A stretch of 64,000 nt of DNA from Brachypodium distachyon (GCF_000005505.3 NC_016134.3:24503584-24567583); one strand, 5' to 3'; positions 1-11,839 are shown, counted from the stretch's first letter. Notes: generated from the letters alone by a model not told the origin. Program-made: numbers and translations.

Positions 1-118
1 CGTTGAATCAGATCAGGCGGTTGGTACATAGATAGCCAAAGAATTCTATTAGGCTTTTGTTGCTTGACATCATTTTATGATATTCTTTTCTTGCTTGATG
101 TCAGTATGTCGATATTAT

Positions 119-365
119 GCGAACTCACGTGGTTGGTTCCTTGTGGTGGAACCAGCACACCCAGGTTTAAACGGGTGCTCGCATTTTCTTATATTTATTT
201 CAAGATGTAACCGACATTGTGCTTCGTCAATCTAAAGATGATGTGCCAAACCAGTCTTTCGAAGGTGCTCATCGGGATAGAGTGTACATGCGTGCCTGTG
301 TTCATAGGGGTGGGTGAGTGTGCGTGCGTACTTGTGATTGTCTGCGTCTGTGTTTCTTAAAAAAA
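119..365 (+). mobile_element. tRNA-derived SINE with perfect TSD
   Basis: A 247-bp short retroposon flanked by a perfect 16-bp direct repeat, AGTATGTCGATATTAT, at 103-118 and 366-381. It begins with a tRNA-like promoter stretch (GGTTGGTTCC at 131-140; a degenerate B-box-like AGGTTTAAACG near 171-181) and ends in an A-run at about 358-366. A G/T-rich 'gtgagtgtgcgtgcgt' tail precedes the A-run, as I remember from grass SINEs. The family name is not assigned because I cannot search. It has no coding capacity; its mobilisation would have needed a LINE reverse transcriptase. Confidence 0.75.
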
Positions 366-628
366 AGTATGTCGATATTATTCTTACAGCATTCCTGGCA
401 AAAACAAATGGTTTCATGTAGTAATGTTTCTAGCATCACGTAGAGTTCACTGTATAAATAAAATAACTCATTTTCTCGTGCTATAAAGTGGTGTTATTGT
501 GGAATTCTTGTATCACTATCTTTTGCTAAAAATGGGTGGGCGAGTGTAGTTATGTTTGTAGCATTTTGCTGTATATACTGCAAAGTAATTCATTTGTACA
601 CATGCTCTTCAAAGCTTAGATGCACGTA

Positions 629-740
629 CTCTTCCGTCTCATATTAAGTTACTCAAATTTGTCCAAATATGAATATATCTATGTCTAAAAAGTGTTTAGA
701 TATATGTAATAGAAAGTCACTTGATATGGGACGGAGAGAG
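629..740. mobile_element. Stowaway-type MITE (Tc1/mariner)
   Basis: A 112-bp foldback element bounded by TA dinucleotides (627-628 and 741-742). The left end CTCTTCCGTCTCATATTAAG and the complement of the right end CTCTCTCCGTCCCATATCAA match with a few differences. That is the CTCCCTCCGT-type terminus of grass Stowaway MITEs, which duplicate TA on insertion. It is non-autonomous and has no ORF. Confidence 0.85.
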
Positions 741-944
741 TATTTTGGATGTCCTTTACAAAAGAAACAAGCCTTTCTATGTGTCGTGAACTTGTGATGC
801 TTTGTTATTAACCTTTTTCTGAAGGCTAGTACGGTCAAACCGAACCACAGATTTAGGGTGGTAGATGCGACCGTTGCAGGCAAGGTGGCGGTGGGAAACC
901 AGTGACCCTAGCAAGTTTGTCAAAATTTTAGTACACAGTAGAAA

Positions 945-1190
945 GAGTAAAATGCACCCGCAGTCACTGTATCCAAGCCGTATTCTCACTTAAGTCACTA
1001 TATTATGGAAACGAAAGATACGGTCACTGGACTCGACGAAATATCTCACCTTGGGTCACCGTTACGGTATTTCTACGTACTCGTACGGTTTACTTCACAC
1101 GTAGGCGCGGCCTTTTTGCATTCCGGCCCTTCTGGCAAGCGGGCCCTAAATATCCCCCCTTTCTCCACACCTTGTTCAAATCCCTAAATT
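945..1190 (+). mobile_element. Mutator-like element end (fragment)
   Basis: The sequence GAGTAAAATGC at 945-955 equals the terminal 11 bp of the Mutator-like element found intact at 15,810-16,503. It is followed by 'cccgcagtcactgt' text and then a GC-rich, promoter-like stretch. No matching right end is visible before the LTR element that starts by 1,327, so this is at best a truncated copy. The right limit is a guess. Confidence 0.35.
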
Positions 1191-2119
1191 GAGTCGTTCA
1201 TTCCTTCTGCACACCGGCCACGCCATTCCCCATCCCCAGCCACGAAGGAAAGAATGAACTGGGAAGGAAAGCCCTCGAATGATAAAATCATAGAACACAA
1301 CCCGTCCCCCAAGCATGGGACGAGGGGTTACCTCTTCACCGGGGAACCAAACACGTCCTGGACCCGATGACAATAGGCCTTCCTCTTGCATTGAGGCAAC
1401 CCTCTCACGGTTCACCGCCGATGATGGCCAGGCACTTGAAATGGCTGTGGTTTTCTTGCTCTTCCCCATTTCATTGGGTCGAAGGAGTTTTCCTTGTGCT
1501 GGAAACTTGCACGAGTTCTGGGCTATGGAGGCTCAAATGCTGGAGCTTTGTTTGCGTGGAGGAAGGGTGGTTAAACTAGTTTACCCCACCTCCTTCTTAT
1601 ATGCTTACTTTGGTGAAAAATCCGTGCCGCACGATCCTTATCGTGGCCATGCGTCCCGCATGAGTGGGGATGCGAAACAGCGGGAATGGCAAACGGCCGC
1701 TCACTTTTCGGGTGCGAGAATCAATGGAATCAACATTATGCCTTGTTTACCGCGCAATATGCGGTCATTTCTCCATCGGCGCACGCCAACAGTGCGTCTA
1801 GCTGTCAGGCTAGACTGCACACTCAGTCACATCGGCTGACCAGAATGGCTCTTCACCGTCATCCATGACGAGTTTGACCCGAATGTCATGACTCAAATTA
1901 TGTACTATTCAGTGGGGTGGTTTTCTCACTGCAAATACCCAGACTCGAGTCGAGTCGCTCCTGTAAACACCCAGACTCTTGTTGAGTCGCTTTTGCCAAC
2001 GCCTGGCTTACTTCAATCGAGGCTTCGCAAAGTCTATCTACGGGTCGCCCTCATTAAGCGAATAAACCCAAGTCCATGTCCATGACATGAAAGTCGACCG
2101 ACTATAGTCGAAACGAAAG

Positions 2120-2560
2120 TGAGTCGCACCTGCTGCGTTACTCTAGTTCATCCATGCTCATTGCATGAAGATAAGACTCATGGATCTTTCCATAAAGCCT
2201 AGAGTCGCACCAGCTGCATCACTCTAGTTCACCCATGCTCATTGCATGAAAATAAGACTGATGCATCTTTCCATAGAGCCTGGAGGTCGCACTAGCTGCG
2301 ATACTCCAGTTTATCCATGGTCATTGCATGACGATAAGACCCATAGATCTTCTAACGGGCTTGGAATCGCACCAGCTACGTTATTCCAATCGAACCACGC
2401 TCATTGCGTAAAGGTAAGCCCTATTACTATGCCTGGGTACGCATCGACTGCATCCATCGAGCAAAACTTTAACTCAAGGGTCGCTCCCTAACCCACGTTC
2501 ATTACGTGAAGATAAGACCCGTAGGCTTCCTACGGGGCCTAGAAACGCACTGGCTGCGTC
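2120..2560 (+). repeat. ~80-bp hairpin repeat array, copy 1
   Basis: About five tandem units of roughly 80 bp in the internal region. Each unit holds up to three short hairpins: type A (for example CTAGAGT 2,199-2,205 with ACTCTAG 2,221-2,227; TTGGAAT 2,361-2,367 with ATTCCAA 2,383-2,389), type B (CATGC-tcatt-GCATG 2,153-2,167; CACGT-tcatt-ACGTG 2,494-2,508) and type C (ATGGA-tctt-TCCAT 2,180-2,193; CCCGTAGG-ctt-CCTACGGG 2,518-2,536). The stems differ between units but usually remain complementary. Two units at the right are degenerate. Confidence 0.85.
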
Positions 2561-3031
2561 ATTCCAATATTGATCATGGCACAAAGATAGTGTTCCTAAC
2601 CTTCGAGTCGAGCACTTGAAGCTGGGATTCGACTTTGTAAGTCCCCGCGGGATGAGTCGAATTTTGCCAGTTGCCAGGTTCGATCCCGGGGACTCGAATA
2701 CTGATGAAAGATAATGTTGTCTTTGCCCTAGAGCAATTAACTGGACTCGACCCATCGAGTACTCCAGGCACATTAAGCATTTTTCCCTATGACCAAAAAT
2801 TGCCACACTTAGCTGAGTTTTGATTTGACATACTATCAAATCAATAACGTTGCTGTCGTCCAGCAGTCATACATTGAAGATCGACTCGAACAATCTTCGA
2901 GTCGAGCACTTTTCATTTGAAGTTTGACTCGATGCACTTCCGAGTCAGCAGAGTTATATGTCTAGCACTTTTCTTCGATTCTGTAAAGTTTCTACTCAAA
3001 TCTTCGACTCAACTAGGCACTTGGGGGCTAC

Positions 3032-3518
3032 TGACGTGGTTATGACTAACCACGTACTCGACTCGAGTATACCCATCATGGCCCAGCCGGGAGCCCACAA
3101 GGAAGCCTACTACGACTCCAGGAGTCCATATGCTCAACTTGCGGCTCAAGACAAAGAAGTCTAAACATAGTATGTCTCAACAATGTATTCGACTTGGACT
3201 CTACCCGGGACCTTGTCTCCTGCATATATAAAGGGACAAGGAGGGGGAGCCAAGATCAACCAATCTAGCATAGAAGCCGCCTAGACGCACTCGCGAGATC
3301 GAATCTGTGCATCTAGCCCCGTGGCTCCCTCGTAATCAACTCATCAATACAATACAGACAAGCAGGACGTAGGTGTGATACCTTTTGAGGGCCCCGAACC
3401 TAGGTAAATCGTGTCCCCTATGTCCTTGTTAGCCGACGAGATCACCAACACATACACTCGAAACTTTCCTAGATACAAGTCCGGTAATATGGACAGTGTC
3501 GAAGTCACCTCTTCGTCA
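3032..3518 (+). repeat. LTR (middle) of non-coding LTR element
   Basis: A 487-bp LTR with ends TGACG...CGTCA, preceded by the polypurine tract at 3,016-3,031. A TATA box, TATATAAAG, lies at 3,225-3,233 in the loop of an inverted repeat: CCTTGTC 3,211-3,217 with GACAAGG 3,235-3,241. It serves as 3' LTR of the left unit and 5' LTR of the right unit. Confidence 0.8.
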
Positions 3519-4230
3519 GTTACCTCTTCATTGGGGAAATGAATGCGTCCTGGCTCCGCTAACAACAGACCTTCTTCCTGCATTGAGGCAACCCTCTCAC
3601 GGTTCACCGCCGATGATGGCCAGGCACTCGAAGTGCGGTGAGAATCCGCCCCGGAAGCAGCTGCGCATTTCTTGCTTTTTTTCCATTTCACTGGATTGAA
3701 GGAGATTTCGTTGTGCTTGAAACTTGCACGAGCTCTGGGTTATGGAAGCTTGACCGTTTTGTCTACAGGCGCGAGGAAGAAGAAGGGTGAAACTGATTCA
3801 CTCTTCTCTCCTATAAGTCCGTTTGTAAAAGAAAATCAAGGAAGTTATCATTATGCCTTGTTTACCGCGCAGCATGCGGTCATATCTCCACTGGCGCATG
3901 CCAACAATGCGTCTAGCTATCAGGCTAGACTGCACACTCAGTCACATCAGCTCACCAAAATGGCTCTTTATCTTCGCTGGATACGTCATCCATGACGATT
4001 TTGGCTCGAACGTCATAACTCGAATCTTCTACTACTTGAAGGGGTGATTTGCTCATTGCAAAACACCTAGACTCGTGTCGAGTCTTTCTTGTTAGATGCT
4101 CGGCTTATGTCAATTTGACTCCCAGCAGTCAAGGCTTCATAAAGTCTATTTACGGGTCGCCCCATTAAGTGAATAAACCCAAGTCCATGTCCATGACATG
4201 AAAGTCGACCGACTACAGTCGAACGCAACT

Positions 4231-4690
4231 GAGTCACACGTGCTACGTTACTCCAGTTCATCCATGTTCATTTCATGAAGATAAGACTCATGAATCTTTC
4301 CATAGAGCCTAGAGTCGCACCAGTTGCGTGACTCTAGTTCACCCATGGTCATTGCATGAAGATAAGACTCATGGATCTTTCTATAGAGCCTGGAGTCGCA
4401 CCAGCTACGCTACTCCAGTTTATTCATGCTCATTGCATGACGGTGAGACCCATAGATCTTCTATCAGGCCTGGAATCGCACCAGCTGCGTTATTCCAGTC
4501 AAACCACGCTCATTGCGTGAAGGTAAGCCCTATTACTAGGCCTGGATATGCATCGACTGCGTCCGTCCAACAACACTTTAACTTAAGGGTCACTCCATAA
4601 CCCATGTTCATTACGTGAAGATAAGACCCGTAGGCTTCCTATAGGGCCTGGAATCGCATCGTCTGCGCTATTCCAGTATTAGTCGTGCCC
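4231..4690 (+). repeat. ~80-bp hairpin repeat array, copy 2
   Basis: The same array as at 2,120-2,560, in the second internal region, and better preserved. Type A stems are CTAGAGT/ACTCTAG (4,309-4,337), CTGGAGT/ACTCCAG (4,390-4,418), CTGGAAT/ATTCCAG (4,470-4,498) and CTGGAAT/ATTCCAG (4,648-4,676). A perfect type B stem is CACGC-tcatt-GCGTG (4,505-4,519). The spacing of successive type A hairpins is 80-81 bp. The loop core GCACCAGCTGCG is nearly constant. Confidence 0.85.
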
Positions 4691-5171
4691 ATGGCATAAG
4701 TTAGTGTTCTTCACCATTGAGTCGAGCACTTGAAAAGTCAAAAACTGGGATTCGACTCTGTATGTCCTCACAGGCTAAGTCGAATTTCGCCAGTTGCCAT
4801 GTTCGAGCCCGGGGACTCGAGTACTGATGAAAGCTAATGTTGTCTTTTTCCTAGAGCAATTTACTGGACTCGACCTGTCGAGCACTCCACGCACATTAAG
4901 CGCTTATCCCTATGACTAAAAAACTGCTACATCTAGCGAAACAATGATCACTGTCACCCGACAGCTACATACTTGTGATTTGACTCGAACAATGTTCGAG
5001 TCAAAATACTTCTCATTCGAAATTTAAATGCCTTTGACTCGATGCACTTCCGAGTCGACAGGGTTATGCGTGTAACATCTTCAGTCGCAACTGGCTCAAC
5101 ACGTGCGTAAAGCTTTCATCTCTAGAAGTCCCTACTCAAGTCTACGACTCAACTAGGCACTTGGGGGCTAC

Positions 5172-5660
5172 TGACGTGGTTATGACTAACCACGTACTCG
5201 ACTCGAGCATACCCGTCATGGCCCAGCCGGGGGCCCACAAGGAAGCCTACTTCGACTCCAAGAGTCCATATGCTCAACTTGCGGCTCAAGACAAAGAAGC
5301 TTAAAGATAGTATGACTCAATAATGTATTCGACTTGGACTCCACCCGGGACCTGGTCTCCTGCATATATAAAGAGACCAGGAAGGGGAACCAAGATCAAA
5401 CCAATCTAGCATAGACGCCGCATAGACGCACTTGCCAGATCGAATCTGTGCATCTAGCCTCCGTGGCTCCCCTGTAATCGACTCATCAATAAAATCCAGA
5501 CAAGCAGGACATAGGGGTGTTACCTTCCGAGAGCCCCGAACCTGGGTAAATCGTGTCCCCTGTGTGCTTGTTAGCCGACGAGTTCGCCAACACATACACT
5601 CGAATCTTTCCTAGATATAAGTCCAGTAATATGGACATTGTCGAAGTCACCCCTTCGTCA
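5172..5660 (+). repeat. 3' LTR of non-coding LTR element
   Basis: A 489-bp LTR, TGACG...CGTCA, preceded by the same polypurine tract (5,156-5,171). The TATA box TATATAAAG at 5,365-5,373 overlaps the right arm of a hairpin with 9-bp perfect stem CCTGGTCTC (5,351-5,359) and GAGACCAGG (5,373-5,381). Compared with the LTR at 3,032, a T-A pair has become G-C, so both arms changed. Confidence 0.8.
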
Positions 5661-5679
5661 CACCTCCTCCGCCGTTCCA

Positions 5680-5731
<52 letters not shown>

Positions 5732-5903
5732 GTTCCTTCCCTCGCGCCCCCCCTCTGCTCGACGTCTCCCTCTCCCTGCTGCATCTGCTCTAGTGCCCCA
5801 CCTCGCCGGTGAGCTCCTCCAAGCCCAGCCAGTCGCCTCCTGCTGTTTCCCTCGTACCACCAATCACCGCACGCCCGACCAATACGAACACCCTCGGCCC
5901 CGC
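5661..5903. repeat. (CT)22 microsatellite and GC-rich stretch
   Basis: A dinucleotide run of CT at 5,683-5,726 is followed by C-rich sequence up to the probable solo LTR. It looks like a 5' leader of a grass gene, but no gene body follows because the LTR interrupts it. Sequence to the right of that LTR (9,921 on) is also GC-rich and may be its continuation. No product can be named. Confidence 0.5.
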
Positions 5904-8900
5904 TAAAGCGACCGACCCCGGGTAGGGTTTGATCTATGTGCTTACAGTGCTAGTCCCTGGATCGACTCGCTAGCACACACGGTTTCAAGATGTAATATCA
6001 AGATACAAAGGTCAAAAGTATATTACATCGCATTGATCCAAAATTTAATAGTACCTTGCATATTGCATAACCTCATGGGTTAGCTGAAAAGAAAATAAAA
6101 TCTTGCGGTGGAAGGCAAAAGATACATGAGTCCCATAACAACTCCACCGTCGAAACATGTTGGAATGTAAATTCGCAACAGTAACAATTCGTACCTCACT
6201 CTTCACCTGATTCACCTGCAACATTTAAACGTTACAGGCATTAGGGTGTCAATACATTGAATGTATTGGCAAGTTCACCAGGTAATTATAATAGACCTAA
6301 CAATGTACATGCAGTATATGGCAAGGTGGGTTTCAGGTATTTTGCGTGGAAGCATAACGTAATTTATCCTACTACAATTGAATGTTACAATAATGCTAAC
6401 TAATGGACACCGGGCAGACACACCGATGCTCCTATTAATCTATGGACATTGAGTAGACACATCAATGCTCCTATCCCATGTTTAAACCATTCATTTTATT
6501 CAAAAATTAGAATGAGTGAGACCTTTCTTACAGCTCCCAAATCTAGCTGCTCATAATTGTCCGTAACCGGGGACACGGCTAAGTACTTAGTTTGACACTC
6601 TTGAGAGGTTGTACACTTTACCCACAAGAAACCGACAGGTTAATCCCTTGCTGTCCTCAGGGTAGAGTGACAACGGCGTCGATTACGAGAATTTTCAGAC
6701 CATAATCACCCAGACCACCTGAGAGACCTACGTTCACACCTACATATGCACAATTCCTCGGATCCAGGATCATATGTCTTACTCCATCAAGCTAGAGCCC
6801 ATATTAGCATGTGGTTGTACTAGAAGCTACTAAATAGGAAAACTAGTCCAGTTTCTGGTTATCCCGGGTGGCATCCCATATTTGCGACGCAGGCACTCCC
6901 ATAGACATGGAGAGACGACTCATAGAAATGGACCCATAGAAATGGACCATACATCTCAAATACTCAAAGCAGCCCACTCAGGATGATTCATTATAGTTGT
7001 TTTACCAGGTTTTAACAGTTTCATGGTAATTGAGTTTCCCTCCCACGTATACTAACATAGCGTAGCATTCAACTACATACGATGGCAATTGGTGGAAAGG
7101 TAATGGCACAGGTATCCTACTCTACTAGGACAAAAATGTAGCTAGCATAAATATGAATAAATATCCCTATCAATGCAAACTACACAACACTAGTGCATAA
7201 GTATTTAAAATAAGAAATGTAATGAGAATTTATGATCAAAGTGAACTTGCCTTGGTTAAAAATTTTGAAGCCTTCTTCTTAAATGACACACAATCACTAC
7301 AACCGCACTCCGAGTGATCTATCGTGAAGAAAGAAATAACTCCAATAAACACAATGTTCATAGAACACCAAATAAAATTCAAATAAAATATACGAAGGCA
7401 AAAATACAATAAACATATATTATAGCAGTACCTAAGCATGGTACAAATACTCTACTACAAAAGATAGGTTCAAAACTATTGGCTAGGGAAGGCGAGGGGC
7501 AGAATTGGAGCTTGGATGGATGAAGCATGGCTGATAACAGATACAGAATTCTACGGATCATGGGCTAATGTAGATGAACTCTAAAAGGTGTACAAGGTGA
7601 TCCAGAATTTAGTGTTGGGTGTAATCTTGTGAACACAGGAAGAATCAACTGATTCGGATCTACCGATATAGGCTTTGGAAAATAGCTAATCAATGTGACA
7701 GTGTTAACAGATACAACTTTTGATTGAAGATGCACCTCTGTATATGAAACCTAAATTGTGCAACAAGTACACTAATGTGGAGAACAAGATCAAATCGATG
7801 AACTACAGAAGGTTTGGAACCAAACGGATCAATGGAGCAATCTATATGAGTTTCGAAAGGTGGCTAATTCAGAAGATTTGGAACCAAACATGCTGTGAAT
7901 ACATTTTTCCAAAGAAGATGCGCTACAGAATATGATCAAGAAGGGATATACAAAGTGATCTAATCTATAGATATAAACGTGGTCTATCTACAGAAAAAGT
8001 AGTTGACTAGAATTGATCTACGGTTTGAAAGATATGGTCTACCGAAGTGAGCTACTCGATACTGCTGCGGCTGAGATGCTCACCGAAAGGAAGCTCGCCG
8101 GAGTTGAATGGAAACGGTAAAGTAGCAGTCGAAGGAGTCGTGGAAGAGGCTAGGGACGTGCACGACATCAAGGTGGACATCGTGACGCGGTCGAAACGGT
8201 CGGAGAGGCTTCTGGATGGCGACGGGCGGAGCTCCAGGCGTGGCGTCAACATGACGTCAGGGACGGTGCGGCCAACGTTGGACATGGTTCGCACAACCTT
8301 GTCAGAAAGTTAGGAGATGGTCACGGGAGTGCACCGGTGAAAGGAATTGAAGAACGGAGGTTCGGAGCGAACTCATCTTCAACAATCATGGCGACGAACG
8401 GCGGGGAAGGGCGTTGGACTACCGAGCGGTACAGAGGTTTAGAGGCGAAGCTTTCCATACGGGAATGAGAGAGGAGAGGCAAAGGATCGATGTGACGCAA
8501 ATGGGGTCGTCTGTTATAGGCCGAGGAGGGATATCGGGCGTGGATGTCACCGGCCGGCATTCAGGGCGCGACAATTTGAAATGGCGATTAAGATAGGAAA
8601 CGACAAATTGATTGCGTGAATTGACTCAGGGGACTGTAGGGATTGACGAGAAGATTTTCTTTCGAAGAGAAACGCGTGGGAAGGAAGGAATCGAAGGAGG
8701 GAATCATGGTGGCAGATACGTGCGTGCTTCTGGTTCATTTCGTGCGGAGGAAGAAGACGACCACTAGGCTCGGGCGAGGCTGGGCTGGGGCGCGGGGCAA
8801 GTTGGGCCAGGGGAAGAGGCTAGGGCCCAGGAGAAAAAGAAAAAGGGAGGTGGGCTGCTGTTGGGAGATGGGCCAGAAGGAGAAGGAGGCCCAGGGACAA

Positions 8901-9915
8901 AAAGAAACGAAAAAGAAATAAAAAGAGGTGGGCTGGGCTGGCCAGAGAGATGGGCTTCGGCCCAAGAACAGGTTTAGGATTTTCTAACCTTTTCCTAATT
9001 ACAAAAATAATAGGAATTCAAATAAGGCTTTTGAAAAAATACCATATGAACCCCGGACAATTCAAGATAATTTCAGTAAATCAAACTATCCAATATGGGT
9101 TTCGTCAAAATAGTTTCCACCCAAATAACGTTCATAAATAATTTTGGAATTCAAATAAGCCTCAAATCAAATCCAAATAACACCATATAAATATTTTAGA
9201 CTCTACTAAATTCTCAAAATTTATTTTAACACCAAATCGCACGCTTTGTAAGCCATTGCAAATGTTTCCAACTATATAAATTTGGGATTTGGGAAGTCAC
9301 GTTATCCCACTCTCAACGATGGAATAGATGTTGGAATAGCATTTGGTCATGAGGATGTCACGTTATCCTCTTCTCGAATATTTGATATCTTGTTCTCGAA
9401 AACAAAATGATCAAGACAAAATAAAAATTAAGACAGCATAGATGAATCGTTAAATATGTCTCCAACCTTATAATCAGGAAATTCATATTATTTTCTCTCT
9501 TTAACATTTAAATAATTGTTGGAAAGCATTTCTAATCGATTCAAATATTTCAACGATGCTCTCTAATGGTCATGGCATCCAAATTGAAATTTTAGCATGT
9601 TAGTAAATCTTTCAAACAGAACATATGATTTATTTAGATGCAAAGAATATTCCGAAGAAAAATCATAAGACGCATATGGGTTCAAAATAGAATACTTTGA
9701 ACTTACATAAATTTCCCAACCATGTTGTATAATTTGGATAGTCATAGTAATCCACTCGTTTATTGAATATTCAAACATGGTGTGAAATTTTTTAAATAGC
9801 TCCCAAAAATTCAAAATCCTTCAATTTCACATCAAAATATCTCCAAAGCAAATATTTCAATTAAAATAATTATTTTATTTCACATTCCAAAATGGGAAAA
9901 TTTTGGGATGTTACA
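5904..9915 (-). mobile_element. Probable solo LTR of a long-LTR gypsy element
   Basis: In minus orientation the element opens with TGTAACATCCCAAAATTTT at 9,915, a start typical of long-LTR grass gypsy elements. A 5-bp direct repeat CCCGC flanks it at 5,899-5,903 and 9,916-9,920. The far end reads TA rather than CA, which one transition would explain. No internal polypurine tract, gag or pol is seen, so the whole 4 kb reads as one LTR. The part around 6,870-7,260 is clearly related, in the opposite orientation, to 46,690-47,127. The short ORFs inside, including the GC-rich part 8,040-8,560, show no recognisable protein. Confidence 0.6.
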
Positions 9916-9920
9916 CCCGC

Positions 9921-11160
9921 ACACACAAAAAGAAACACATTCCCTTCCGCCCCGATCGCTACCCTAGTACCCCTCTGTCGCCGCTACGTGCGGCACATTT
10001 GATTGGACTGAGGATATAGACGATGGCGACGGGATTCTAGACGTAGGCGCGCACCATGGAGGAGTTCGAGGCGGGGCTCCGGTCGCACATGCCCAACGAG
10101 CTCCAGGAACAGCGGGTCGGGCGGCGCCACCATCTTCGCCCACCACACCGCTGCCTTTCCTCTATGGCCAGCCATGTGGGCTGTCGGGACAACGTTGTTG
10201 ACCGGCGACATGCTTCCTCGACCACTCCATTAGGGACCAGGGAGCAGCAGCAAGCACTGGCAAGTAGGAGAAACAGCCGCGCACTGGCGACGCGCAGTGG
10301 GTAGGCAGTTGGCGGTGGCACGAGGGAGAGAAGCAGCGGCAAGAACTGTTGTGGACAACAAGGAGCAATTTTTTTTTGTCTTCTTCCTTCTCTCTTTCTC
10401 AATTTTTTTGTGTGCGAAAGCCAAAAGATGCATACGGAATTACAGAGGCAAGTAAAGCAAGAAGAAAAAAAGATGCAATTTTCTGTTTATCAAGCATCTT
10501 ATGAACAACAGATGCAAGTTAGAAAATTACAGATGCAATTGCCGATCTCTTTCCCCTAACTACGACGCCGCGTTCGCCTCTCCCTGCTACGAAAGTCCAA
10601 GGGCCACATAGTTATGGGCAACTCCGTGAGTAGATGTAAGTATGTTGTATTTGGTCGATCCAAAAGTATTTTGGGTTTCACATTGCCTCTTCCGTAAGCA
10701 CAAGTCAGATGCAGTTCAGAATCAGCTTAATTAAAAATATGAAGACCCTGTAGGTCCAAATATTTTGCAATTCTCTGTGAGGCGAACAAGCATTTGTCCT
10801 CAACGTCGGAATTGACAATATGAGTCAGTACTCAATAGTCATCCGGTGAATGTACAAGCCTTCTTTCCTAGAAACACAAAGCAGTTGGTCTTGAAGCAGC
10901 TGATTCCAAGATTATCTGTGGTCGTGATTATGTTGACCTTTCTATGAACTTGAATTTTCGTGTGTAGACCGTGGGAATGCACTCGCACTAGTCTTGGAAA
11001 AAGAAAGTTGCGGCTACGAAAGATCGAACCTGGAGACTCTTTGCATACACCGTATAAACGTGGTCCGAAGGGTTGCCGAGTCCCAAATTAGCATGTCATA
11101 AACTAAAGAAAATCAAAAGAACATCATCTACTTTGCCTTCATTAGATTCGTGTGACCACC
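9921..11160. other. Unrecognised GC-rich remnant and AT-rich spacer
   Basis: A GC-rich block to about 10,360 has short frames on both strands. A 43-codon frame at 10,428-10,559 encodes a Gln/Lys-rich, coiled-coil-like peptide with repeated 'MQ' blocks. None resembles a known family and no splice structure is convincing. The rest to 11,160 shows no feature I can support. Confidence 0.4.
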
Positions 11161-11200
11161 CTCCTCCACGGCACGTCTCTTCGCTAAACTGACCACAGAC

Positions 11201-11839
11201 GTGCTGTTGCGGAAGCAAAGCAATCCTCAGCGGCCAAACCTCCCCGTGCCGCTAACGCGATCTACACCTACGGTATTGTTCACACACGTGTCCACTCATG
11301 TTCTGTTAATCCTCTGGCACCTAATATTAGCAGTCGGATGTGTCTGGCCATCTCTCTCTCTCCTCACATCCCCATCTTCCCCACTCCTCTCTCTCTTTCT
11401 CCCTCTTTTAACTCCCGATCTTCGCGCTGCCACCTCTGGCAAGACCACGATCTCCGCCGACGCCCCGGGCCGCCGCCGCCGTGGGCTGCCGCCGCCGCCG
11501 TGCGGGACGCCGTCCGCCGTCCGCCGAATCCTCGGCCTCACTCACTGTGCCCGTGACCATGGGCGGCTCCGTCGCGCTCGCGGCGACCACAGCCATGGTG
11601 CTCTCCAGTTCGGTCCGCCACTTCGCCAAGCTTGCCCTCGATGGAGAGGACGACAGCCATGGAATTTGCTTGGGCCCCTGCCTCTCCTCCTTCAACTCAG
11701 TCGGGTAACAAGATCCTCCCGACGCTTGATGCTTTGCTTGGGGCGATTCGTTCCCATGGAATTGAGGATTGCCACTGGATACCAGACCGTGCCAGGTACT
11801 ATGGGGATCGAGGAGGTACTTAGGTATTTAATTGTATAA
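11201..11839 (+). other. Unidentified ORF of 212 codons
   Basis: An open frame with a C/T-rich leader (runs of CTCT near 11,350-11,400) and a very GC-rich body around 11,450-11,600. The predicted product is Arg/Pro/Ala-rich and resembles no family I know. An alternative frame starting at ATG 11,559 (MGGSVALAATTAM...) is equally possible. It runs straight into the tandem repeat at about 11,830. It may be the first exon of a decayed gene or a chance frame in GC-rich DNA. Confidence 0.25.

Larger units (their letters stand above)
1327..5660 (+). mobile_element. Non-coding LTR retrotransposon, tandem array
   Basis: Two consecutive units of the same layout: internal region (1,327-3,031), LTR (3,032-3,518), internal region (3,519-5,171), LTR (5,172-5,660). 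The internal regions align from the shared start GTTACCTCTTCA to the polypurine tract GGCACTTGGGGGCTAC directly before each LTR. The LTRs start TGACG and end CGTCA. The left-most LTR is missing. No gag or pol frame is visible, only fragments of 60-174 codons, so it resembles a large non-autonomous derivative. The tandem form with a shared middle LTR suggests unequal recombination between LTRs. No primer-binding site was recognised after 3,518. The family is not identified. Confidence 0.7.

Noticed and set aside
2120..4690. Regular repeats that could suggest a CRISPR array
   Set aside because: Units are contiguous, diverged palindromic repeats in a plant LTR element; there are no unique spacers or cas genes.
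5486..5906. Overlapping frames of 117-125 codons around the CT run
   Set aside because: Driven by the (CT)22 microsatellite, giving Ser-Leu or Glu-Arg repeats.
7720..7935. 71-codon frame in the solo LTR
   Set aside because: Isolated, AT-rich, no family resemblance; LTRs of this type do not encode proteins.
10970..11070. tRNA-like B-box text (complement of AAGATCGAACCTGG)
   Set aside because: No A box at proper distance, no cloverleaf, no A-tail or TSD.
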